Part shown: in pieces, positions 36,465-43,266 of the stretch
Position numbering within the stretch: position 1 is the stretch's first letter
Layout of the letters: each line of letters starts with the position of its first letter
Position numbers and translations under genes: made by a program
The notes under the pieces: model-generated
Databases searched by the model: none
The model's input: the letters and a program-made list of their open reading frames with translations, nothing else
Told to the model about the DNA's origin: nothing
Virus record (IMG/VR): IMGVR_UViG_3300028392_000113
Span: 1-43,266 of that record
DNA: 43,266 bases
Reading direction: 5' to 3' (one strand)
Origin: a virus

Positions 36465-37682
36465 TTAAAAGCCTGGTGGAGGAAGTCCCACTCCAGGCTG
36501 AGCAAATCCATTACCATGTAGTGAAATCCTATTGTTATTGAGATTAGCCGTTGGGAATATCATCCCATTTGGTGAATTAGCTGTGGGTTGTAAAGCTCCT
36601 TGCAGCACGTTTAGTGCCGCCTGAGGTAGAGCATTACGCACTGCCGGCCCTAATGCCTGTGTAGCATTTGCATTTTGAAATGTGTTATATACCGTACTAG
36701 CTTGCTGTACCGCCCCTATTACTTGCGGTAGTCCGCCTTGGCCCGAAGCAACTGCCTGAAGATCTTGAATAGTTCCAGCTACGGCATTGACTAATCCGCC
36801 TTGAGAGAATACCGTATTTCTACCAATCTTTGTAGATATAGGAGAAGGATAAGTGTCGTAATGCGGGGGATCAGAAAATCCGGATGCCGTAGCCGACGGA
36901 TGCTCGCCACCGATGGCACCAGAATAAAATTTCACAGTCTCATATTCTATCGTCACGGTGTTAGATAATGTGCTACCACCTTCCCCATAATCGTAACTAT
37001 CGCTATCCCAAGTTGATATCATAGGATTTATGAGAGTCCAGGCCGAGTATTTCTTCTGACTCAACCCATATATTGTAATATCTCGGAAGAAAGCAGGTTT
37101 ACCATTTGAGTTCGTTGATATCGAAGTGCCATCTGTTGGACTCTCGCCGATGTAGCCCCAATCAGTGGTCAATAATGATGGACTATAGATATCACTAGTA
37201 TTGTAATTGAATCCATTGCTTACTGTGGCAAGTGTTCCTATACTACCCGATGTTGCCGATACGTTGTTATAGGGTTCGCTCGGATCTTTATAATAATAGG
37301 AAAAATAGTTATACCACAATCTACGTATCAAGTCGCCTTGATCATCATGAAAAACTATGCGAGCAGGTTCATAATGTATTTTTGACTGTGTTACTCTCTT
37401 ACGATTATATTGATTTAAAACTTGTGTATCTATCTTAAACTTTGGCAATTCAATAGTCTTGACCATCAATCCTATTGAATTAATATTACCTGATCCGTAT
37501 GCCGCTGCTAACTGAGGTATCTCAGATGTATTGAGATTAAAATATACATGGAATAGAAACTTGTATCGCGGAACTAGTTGATATCCGTTGGATAAAAAAG
37601 TCCTGCTGGCATGTGCCCAATCCTTCAGCGATGTTGCGCCTGGCGGCTGAAGAGATTGGTTACCTAACCCGAAAAAAGACAT
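36465..37682 (-). CDS. Tail tube-related protein (gp54/gp19-like tube initiator)
   Basis: A 405-residue protein. The N-terminal domain YKFLFHVYFNLN, SIGLMVKTIELPKFKIDTQ, KIHYEPARIVFHDDQGDLI, then RRLWYNYFSYYYKDP has the gp19/gp54 tube fold. The first ~260 residues are interrupted by a Ser/Thr-rich region, and VTIEYETVKFYSGAIG closes the fold. The C-terminal ~130 residues are Gln/Ala/Asn-rich (LPQVIGAVQQASTVYNTF) and end in GVGLPPPGF. It may be the tube initiator or a baseplate tube protein; gp19 itself is next door. No promoter; transcribed with gp19. Confidence 0.6.
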   Translation of the reverse strand: MSFFGLGNQSLQPPGATSLKDWAHASRTFLSNGYQLVPRYKFLFHVYFNLNTSEIPQLAAAYGSGNINSIGLMVKTIELPKFKIDTQVLNQYNRKRVTQSKIHYEPARIVFHDDQGDLIRRLWYNYFSYYYKDPSEPYNNVSATSGSIGTLATVSNGFNYNTSDIYSPSLLTTDWGYIGESPTDGTSISTNSNGKPAFFRDITIYGLSQKKYSAWTLINPMISTWDSDSYDYGEGGSTLSNTVTIEYETVKFYSGAIGGEHPSATASGFSDPPHYDTYPSPISTKIGRNTVFSQGGLVNAVAGTIQDLQAVASGQGGLPQVIGAVQQASTVYNTFQNANATQALGPAVRNALPQAALNVLQGALQPTANSPNGMIFPTANLNNNRISLHGNGFAQPGVGLPPPGF

Positions 37683-37687
37683 AAGAA

Positions 37688-38338
37688 TTAAAGAGTAACA
37701 AAGCTAGCTGCGCCAGTTGCTACATTATTAATTGTATGGGTTATTGCTTCGCCAACTCCAACTGGGGTACCCGCACTGTTGACTTGGATAGCGTTATCAA
37801 AGTTTATAGTCATAGAAATTTTTACTGCTTCGCTGGTATTATAGTCCATTTTGTTATAGTTAACATCAGACAAATAACAGCCAAGTATTTGCCATTCTTC
37901 TAAAACTATAACTTGATTCGCGCCATTACCGCCATCTAATACTTGGAATTGTGTGGTGAACTTATAATCAATTCCGGAGCTAGCTGAACTTTGTTCCATG
38001 AAGTCTAATTGTTTCTGTAATTGTTCGCCTACTAACTTACTAACATTACCTTGAGCGTCATCGCGCAATTCACACACGACATTTTGCCATGTATGTTTTC
38101 CAGCTACTTTTACAGTACTATTATAAATTGGCAGTAATATTTCAGCAAACTGTACATGTGGGCGATCAAATGACATAACTTGTTTTGTTAATTCAGTTGT
38201 TGGTTTACTCACGCCAAAATTGCTAAAATAAACTCTAAAACGATACGACAATTTAGGCATGAGCAAACCTTGGGTGTTTGGACTCTGTCCATCTGATCCC
38301 AAAGGTACGGTCATGTTACTTAATGATGATGTTGCCAT
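37688..38338 (-). CDS. 19: Tail tube protein gp19
   Basis: A 216-residue protein with LSYRFRVYFSNFG, VMSFDRPHVQFAEILLPIYN, TVKVAGKHTWQNVVCELRDD, then YNTSEAVKISMTINFDNAIQ, the characteristic order of the tube monomer. It polymerises in hexameric rings under the sheath. T4 gp19 has 163 residues; this one has extra loops. GGAG ribosome site and late box ACTAAATA at 38360-38367. Directly downstream of the sheath gene. Confidence 0.85.
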   Translation of the reverse strand: MATSSLSNMTVPLGSDGQSPNTQGLLMPKLSYRFRVYFSNFGVSKPTTELTKQVMSFDRPHVQFAEILLPIYNSTVKVAGKHTWQNVVCELRDDAQGNVSKLVGEQLQKQLDFMEQSSASSGIDYKFTTQFQVLDGGNGANQVIVLEEWQILGCYLSDVNYNKMDYNTSEAVKISMTINFDNAIQVNSAGTPVGVGEAITHTINNVATGAASFVTL

Positions 38339-38359
38339 TTTTTAATCTCCAATATACTT

Positions 38360-38367
38360 TATTTAGT
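38360..38367 (-). promoter_or_regulatory. Late-type promoter of gp19
   Basis: Minus-strand ACTAAATA, 22 bp before the ATG at 38338, in the 61-bp gap after the sheath gene. Confidence 0.45.
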
Positions 38368-38399
38368 TAACATTTTTTGAGTAATTTGCCCAAATTTTG

Positions 38400-41300
38400 T
38401 TATGCCACTGCCTGAGCAGCTATCGTTCCTGTATTTTGTATTCGTAATGGAATGTAGATAAATTCCACTGCTTTTACTGGCTCTATAGCAATATCCACCC
38501 ATAATTGATTCGCATCAATCGTAGTTGGTGTATTATTTGAACCATCACACACAACCAAATAATCATATATGCCGCGCTTTGCCACCAAGTCAATCATCAA
38601 ACTAGTAATGGAGTTACTGATCTCTGTACGAGTAATCGCATCGTTTGGCTCAAACAAATATTGTTTACCAATAGTGTTAAGGCGTGAGCGTATGTATGCT
38701 ACTAATCGTGCTACGTTAATTCTATCTAGTGCTGTGGCAGTGCCTTGTAAAGTCTTATTACCAAAATTAGTTATGCCAACACCAGGAATAAACGTAATTG
38801 GATTTACTTGGTGTTGATATAATACATCGCGTAATCCTTGCCCAACACTTAATGTCACAAAAGCGCCGGTCACGGCATCGATATAACCAAGCTGAAGAGC
38901 GTTATCTACCAATCCGCGTCGAGTTCCAGCAGGTGCTAACCAAGGATAAGATATCTCATCACTACGGATAATAGTACGAATCATCATGTGACTTGGGGCA
39001 GTCACTGCTAAATTGCCACTAAGATCAGTAGTCTGGCAGCTAGGATAGAACGCACCGGAATAACTACTGTTAGTCTGAAGACCATCGCCAGTGGGCAATC
39101 CTAAGCCATTATTGTTGGTTGACCAGGCAACGATCTCATCAGGAGTCAATCTCATTGGCGTATCTACCACAGAGAAGGCAACGTCACCGATTTCATCGTT
39201 CAATTCGGCCATATTAAGTGCCAATTCTGGATATCCAGGGACAGCAATTAAGTTGTACACTGTCTGTTCTTCACGTATTTTGGCATTGGTATCTATAGCT
39301 GACTTCAATGCTTTTACAATCAATTCTCTCTGCGATTGGCGACCCATATATGGGCTGCCATCAGGGCGACTGCCAGTCGCTGATAGCCAAGTATTGGTGT
39401 ACTCTTGTAATGACCAGTACATAGGACTAATATCAGGTTCTTCGTTTGAATTATTTTCAATACAAACGTAGTTATTACCAGCATACATCACATATTGTCC
39501 AACAGTATAAGATGTAGAACTTATCCAATCGTATGTGGGGAAACTGTTATTATTAAAATAATAAGATTGATAAGTTTTGACATTAAACCCTGACCGACGT
39601 GTATTCCACAATAAAATACCATTTGGATATAATTCTGCGTTAGGCGCATCAGGGTCTAAGTAGTTACTGGTCAGCAAACTTTCAATAGTTGGCAATGGAT
39701 CATTTACTGGATCAGTTGTACCATTTGGTGCCCAACGCGCATCTTGGAAAACAATACCATTACTGGTACTGGCATCAGTATTGGCTATTTCTACCCACTG
39801 ATCTACGCCATTTACATTTTGCCAACGATATAACATGGGATAGTTTTCTAAATCATTTGTATCAACCCACAGATCGCCGTATTGTAATGGGCTTTGTGCT
39901 GTATCTGTCTGCGTAGTGGGAGCAGTGGCTGAGATAATTGGACCAGTCGCATTACATAAACTTAAATTATAGCCACGAGCATCTACAGTAACATTTTGAT
40001 AACCTTGCCATACTCCATTATTTGATATCAAGATATCAACTTGTGTAGGATCGCTATAATACCAATAAGTTCCGCTAGCAGGATCTAAATAAGGAGCCGA
40101 GTGTGCTGCGGTATAGGTAAACAATGGACTGCTGATCCAATTAGATAATATCAATCCGTCAGCACTTCCTTCAACATAATTTTGTCTAACCAAAGAAGTA
40201 CTAGTTGTAAATCCAGCAGCCGTTACAGGAGTGCCAGATACGTTTGTTAAGATGATATCGCCACCTGTACTGTGTGTAAACACAATAGCACCAGTACTGG
40301 CTATGCCGGCACTGACATAAGGAATCCCAGCTGAACTAACAGCAGCGATAAAGTCGCTAGGAGTTGTTCCCGATAATACTACCGTCACCGAAGTTAATAC
40401 TGCTGTGCCTGGCTGCGTAGCACTGATGGTGAAGCTGTTACCACTTATAAAGGTTTGCGTTGTATTGCTGCCGGTTACAACAGTAGCACCAGCGGTATAA
40501 CGTGATAATATCAATAATCCTGCTAGAGAATTGTTATAAGGAGTGCTCTGCGCATAGGTAGTTCCTGTCGGGATATTGGCACCGCCACCAGATGGATCAA
40601 GTGTATATAATGCAGCAGAATCCGAAGAATATACTAGACAACTCTGTGGCACAAATGTACCCAATGTTGAACTGTATTTTTTAATAACAATATTTGTTCC
40701 GAGATTGACATTAGATGTCTTTTGCCATATAGAACCTGTCGGAGCTCCGCCTTCCGGATTCATACTAAATGTATTCCACTGAGGGACTGTATAACTTGGT
40801 GTTGCTTGATATTGAGGAACATAATATGTCCCAATAGTTAGACCTAGATCTGAAATAACGGTTCCACTGCCAGCAGCTATTTCAATAGTGCCTGTACTTA
40901 AGGCTGCCGTATAATCACCGTATATATTCAACGCCCCGCCAACATTGGCAGCATAAACACCAGTGATTGATGCGCTTGTTATTACATCTACTACCCCAGT
41001 TACCGTATTATTGGGAGAGGTAGGAACCGTAATCGGTGTCCCATTAATCTGAAATGTATCTCCGGGACTCAATGATGTAGGCGTCATTGTACCTTGTACT
41101 GTGGCCCATGATGTTTGCCAGCTTGCACTGCCGACCTGTACCCATGTATTATATAACTGACTGAGGGCGGCATCAGGTGTTTGAGTACTGGTAGGACCAC
41201 CACGTTTAAAATAGACTGGATTAGTTGTATAAGTGGCAGTTACGGCATAGTTGCCGATGCTGCCGTATGTTTGTAATGGTACTGAAGAACTGGTAACCAA

Positions 41301-41813
41301 GTATTGACTGTCAGTTATAACCAACGGTACTTCATTTGTAAACTGCCCAGTAACTTGATTCCACTGGAAAATTCCCCAAGCAGTATTGGTAGTATCTAAC
41401 CAGAAACTTCCGTTTGCTGGGTTGCCTGTTGGGCGATTCAATGTAGCTGATAAAGCGGCCAAATCAATATTAGCACGTAATACATAGCACTGATTTGTAA
41501 CTCCTAACGCAGAATACGCTGCTAGTAATCCATATTCGTTTAATTCGTAACCATTTATGGGAGTGCCATTAGTTGTTTGATAAAAGAATGGTACACCATA
41601 ATTAGCCGATAACGCACGTTGGCTAGTGGCCAAAAATAATTTGTCAGCATTCACAGCCAATGTACCGGGAGCAACGCCTGTGCCATCACCGGATATTTTG
41701 TTCGATGCCGTCGCTATTACTACTAACGGAACAGAGTTGGTGGCAGCGGGTAAATAATTACTCTGATCAACTACTGTAACTTGTACGCCTGGGGAAACTA
41801 ATGTGCTAGTCAT
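38400..41813 (-). CDS. 18: Tail sheath protein gp18, greatly enlarged
   Basis: A 1137-residue protein. The N-terminus MTSTLVSPGVQVTVVDQSNY and the C-terminal ~300 residues (GRQSQRELIVKALKSAIDTN, YPWLAPAGTRRGLVDNALQ, YLFEPNDAITRTEISNSI, ending LRIQNTGTIAAQAVA) are conserved sheath parts. T4 gp18 has 659 residues. The excess lies between about residues 120 and 800. It holds repeated W-rich modules, such as NGSFWLDTTNTAWGIFQWN, GDLWVDTNDLENYPMLYRW and SGTYWYYSDPTQVD, and Ser/Thr-rich beta domains, which would face outward on the tail. They may bind glycans or thicken the sheath. AAGGA ribosome site; late boxes upstream. Confidence 0.9.
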   Translation of the reverse strand: MTSTLVSPGVQVTVVDQSNYLPAATNSVPLVVIATASNKISGDGTGVAPGTLAVNADKLFLATSQRALSANYGVPFFYQTTNGTPINGYELNEYGLLAAYSALGVTNQCYVLRANIDLAALSATLNRPTGNPANGSFWLDTTNTAWGIFQWNQVTGQFTNEVPLVITDSQYLVTSSSVPLQTYGSIGNYAVTATYTTNPVYFKRGGPTSTQTPDAALSQLYNTWVQVGSASWQTSWATVQGTMTPTSLSPGDTFQINGTPITVPTSPNNTVTGVVDVITSASITGVYAANVGGALNIYGDYTAALSTGTIEIAAGSGTVISDLGLTIGTYYVPQYQATPSYTVPQWNTFSMNPEGGAPTGSIWQKTSNVNLGTNIVIKKYSSTLGTFVPQSCLVYSSDSAALYTLDPSGGGANIPTGTTYAQSTPYNNSLAGLLILSRYTAGATVVTGSNTTQTFISGNSFTISATQPGTAVLTSVTVVLSGTTPSDFIAAVSSAGIPYVSAGIASTGAIVFTHSTGGDIILTNVSGTPVTAAGFTTSTSLVRQNYVEGSADGLILSNWISSPLFTYTAAHSAPYLDPASGTYWYYSDPTQVDILISNNGVWQGYQNVTVDARGYNLSLCNATGPIISATAPTTQTDTAQSPLQYGDLWVDTNDLENYPMLYRWQNVNGVDQWVEIANTDASTSNGIVFQDARWAPNGTTDPVNDPLPTIESLLTSNYLDPDAPNAELYPNGILLWNTRRSGFNVKTYQSYYFNNNSFPTYDWISSTSYTVGQYVMYAGNNYVCIENNSNEEPDISPMYWSLQEYTNTWLSATGSRPDGSPYMGRQSQRELIVKALKSAIDTNAKIREEQTVYNLIAVPGYPELALNMAELNDEIGDVAFSVVDTPMRLTPDEIVAWSTNNNGLGLPTGDGLQTNSSYSGAFYPSCQTTDLSGNLAVTAPSHMMIRTIIRSDEISYPWLAPAGTRRGLVDNALQLGYIDAVTGAFVTLSVGQGLRDVLYQHQVNPITFIPGVGITNFGNKTLQGTATALDRINVARLVAYIRSRLNTIGKQYLFEPNDAITRTEISNSITSLMIDLVAKRGIYDYLVVCDGSNNTPTTIDANQLWVDIAIEPVKAVEFIYIPLRIQNTGTIAAQAVA

Positions 41814-41839
41814 GGTTTAATCCTTTTTCCTATTTAATA

Positions 41840-41847
41840 TATTTAGT
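41840..41847 (-). promoter_or_regulatory. Late-type promoter of sheath gene
   Basis: Minus-strand ACTAAATA, with a second box ATTAAATA at 41831-41838, about 20-30 bp upstream of the sheath ATG. Confidence 0.45.
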
Positions 41848-41908
41848 CTCTTCACCAAAAAACTCTGATTACGACACACCTTACAGTAAGGTTTAGTATC
41901 AAATCAAT

Positions 41909-41916
41909 GATAAATA
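41909..41916 (+). promoter_or_regulatory. Late-type box (+ strand)
   Basis: GATAAATA on the + strand, 22 bp before the GTG of the HNH-like gene. With the sheath boxes it makes a second divergent late promoter region. Confidence 0.4.
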
Positions 41917-41938
41917 ACTATATTATAAAGGATAAATT

Positions 41939-42286
41939 GTGAATAGACCACTATGCCTAACATGCAATCAAAATTTCCGAGCTATCAACTGTTATCGAAA
42001 TGGCAAGATTTATTATCGAAAACAGTGTACCGCATGTCTTAAACGTGGTAAAAAATTGCCAGTACCAAAACCAAGATGGCAAGAAGGCGGATATCAAAAA
42101 AAAGCAGCGTGTGATCGCTGCGGGTTCAGGGGAATATACTCACGCCAACTGTTAGTATACCACATAGACGGTAATCTACACAACTCAAATCCTAAAAATC
42201 TTAAAACTATATGCCAAAATTGTGTAATAGCTGTTATGAAAGCTGATCTACCTTGGCTCGCCGGAGATCTCGAACCAGATCGCTAA
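41939..42286 (+). CDS. Zinc-ribbon HNH endonuclease-like protein
   Basis: A 115-residue protein starting at GTG 41939 after an AAGGATAAATT ribosome region. It has four Cys pairs: CLTCN and CTACLK near the N-terminus, then CDRCGFRG and CQNC. Between the last two is YHIDGNLHNSNPKNLKTICQ, the H...N...N-L...C.NC pattern of HNH nucleases. It is small and on the + strand, like many free-standing HNH genes in T4-like phages. It could be a mobile endonuclease or a packaging-associated nuclease. Its 3' end overlaps the convergent kinase gene by 53 bp. Confidence 0.7.
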   Translation: MNRPLCLTCNQNFRAINCYRNGKIYYRKQCTACLKRGKKLPVPKPRWQEGGYQKKAACDRCGFRGIYSRQLLVYHIDGNLHNSNPKNLKTICQNCVIAVMKADLPWLAGDLEPDR

Positions 42287-42884
42287 TCTGTAGGTATAAC
42301 TGATCAAGACCGTCTGCGCTATTATCTATAACTCTATCAAAGTTACTGCCTATCCAAGCTGTTTCCGATATGTGTATGTTGTATCTCGCTAATTGTTCTT
42401 GAAATGTGGGTATACCCTGATTGGCATGTCCCGCTATATCATACCATTCGGGATCTGGACCGCGCTTGACCCGAACCACAACACCGCCAGCATTTGTTAT
42501 AGCTTTGATTTCATTGGGAAACCTTACATCTGAAATTACTATGTCATCCTGTGTCTTACGTAACTTATTTTCTAGACTAGCGATCCAGATATCGTCATGA
42601 AAAGCACGTCGACACACCTCTGTACCCCAGTACTGTAGTACCCATCTAGGAGTTAAATTAGGCATATTTAAGCGTTCTGACCACCAAGTATCGACTTGTT
42701 CTCTCCACTCCCTACTCTCGCGAGTCCTGCCCTCTAACATATCTCTTGGCCATCCGAACACCATTGCTACCGCATCTTTTAGACTATTGGCAAAACTCTC
42801 TCTGCGAAACTGATGTATATTCTGCAGATAATCTGCTATAGTGTCTTTGCCGCTGCCTATTAGTCCGGAAATACCGATAATCAT
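42234..42884 (-). CDS. 1: Deoxynucleoside monophosphate kinase, gp1-like
   Basis: 216 residues from ATG 42884 (MIIGISGLIGSGKDTIADYL), 9 nt after AAAGGA and overlapping the upstream stop as ATGA; the longer frame starts before the ribosome site. The P-loop is GLIGSGKD. RRESFANSLKDAVAMVFGWP and LEGRTRESREWREQVDTWW are typical of T4 gp1, as is LQYWGTEVCRRAFHDDIWI. It converts dNMPs to dNDPs for phage DNA synthesis. Confidence 0.88.
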   Translation of the reverse strand: MIIGISGLIGSGKDTIADYLQNIHQFRRESFANSLKDAVAMVFGWPRDMLEGRTRESREWREQVDTWWSERLNMPNLTPRWVLQYWGTEVCRRAFHDDIWIASLENKLRKTQDDIVISDVRFPNEIKAITNAGGVVVRVKRGPDPEWYDIAGHANQGIPTFQEQLARYNIHISETAWIGSNFDRVIDNSADGLDQLYLQISDLVRDLRRAKVDQLS

Positions 42885-43261
42885 ATGTTGTGTCCTTTTG
42901 TCGTAGCCATCAAATACCAACCTGGTCTGTACTCGACACAGGTTTTAAAATCTAAATCTGTATAAAATTTTGGTTGATCGGTTGATATAATCAGACTTCT
43001 ATCTCTAGATTCACTAAATCTTATAGCTTCCTTTACTATCCTATTTCCTATGCCTTGTTTCCTATAAGGTACATCGACACAAACCCAGGATAAATCATAA
43101 AAATACTGTAGGGTTGACTCACTCAAAATAGCGAAGCCTACCAATATATCTACACTATGGACTAGTATATAATATCTAGGTGATCCTATCAAACCGATGA
43201 TATATTTAATTTTCTCAATTTCAATTGTATGTTGTAGTGTAGGCGTCATTAACTCTGGCAT
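42881..43261 (-). CDS. GNAT-family acetyltransferase
   Basis: A 126-residue protein with the GNAT acetyl-CoA motif VDVPYRKQGIGNRIVKEAI (residues ~64-82; pyrophosphate loop KQGIGN) and the C-terminal strand KFYTDLDFK. The substrate is unknown. The ATG at 43261 is 6 bp from the window edge, so a start further upstream cannot be excluded. It overlaps the kinase start by 4 bp. Confidence 0.75.
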   Translation of the reverse strand: MPELMTPTLQHTIEIEKIKYIIGLIGSPRYYILVHSVDILVGFAILSESTLQYFYDLSWVCVDVPYRKQGIGNRIVKEAIRFSESRDRSLIISTDQPKFYTDLDFKTCVEYRPGWYLMATTKGHNI

Positions 43262-43266
43262 CTTAC

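Noticed and set aside
1-43266. tRNA genes or CRISPR arrays
   Set aside because: No cloverleaf-like sequence and no regularly spaced direct repeats were found. The only direct repeat worth noting is the coding duplication at 32918-33072.

Overview
This window is a stretch of the genome of a T4-like contractile-tailed phage (myovirus). The evidence is a set of T4-type genes: tail sheath gp18, tail tube gp19, small and large terminase (gp16, gp17), head-completion nuclease gp4, helicase gp41, primase gp61, UvsX, UvsY, UvsW, ssDNA-binding gp32 and a gp1-like nucleotide kinase. Late-promoter boxes of the T4 type (TATAAATA and variants) lie in front of many virion genes. Gene style (acidic protein next to UvsY, virion proteins ending in RLRALAGI-type motifs, few + strand genes) resembles T4-like phages of marine or freshwater bacteria. 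The host cannot be named from this sequence. All genes but two (11720-12097 and 41939-42286) read on the minus strand, so transcription runs from high to low coordinates.

Layout from high to low coordinates. 43261-42234: GNAT acetyltransferase and dNMP kinase. 41813-29743: a virion block with sheath, tube, second tube-like protein, gp4, gp16, several structural proteins, three tandem paralogues and an Ntn-hydrolase. 29737-29021: a nuclease with a signal peptide. 29001-26186: large terminase in two pieces. 26172-23872: a 766-residue structural protein. 23725-14504: the recombination and replication block (gp32, UvsX in two pieces, acidic protein, UvsY, methyltransferase, AAA ATPase, UvsW in two pieces). 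14465-12077: small conserved genes, a zinc-finger protein and a miniature DNA polymerase III alpha-like protein. 11626-10469: a tail protein. 10422-6405: primase and helicase, the helicase in two pieces. 6353-1: phage hypothetical and structural genes, including a large protein with two different nucleotidyltransferase-like signatures.

The outstanding feature is that four essential genes (gp41 helicase, UvsW, UvsX, TerL) are each fractured in the same way. The 5' half ends in a very short intein N-fragment (15-41 residues). A free-standing endonuclease gene follows. Its end overlaps an ORF that starts with a long intein C-fragment (111-162 residues) and continues into the 3' half of the protein. 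Trans-splicing would rebuild proteins of 462, 486, 359 and 519 residues, close to the T4 family sizes. Three breaks lie inside the Walker A P-loop, and gp41 and UvsX are cut at the same P-loop position. Three endonucleases share a Vsr-like catalytic core with helical YW..GYT..EA repeats; the fourth, in the terminase, is an unrelated HNH enzyme. Fractured genes with split inteins, and atypically split inteins with short N-parts, are known from metagenomic phage data. Four in one phage segment, with two endonuclease families in the same role and late-type promoter boxes before the endonucleases, is the strongest lead here.
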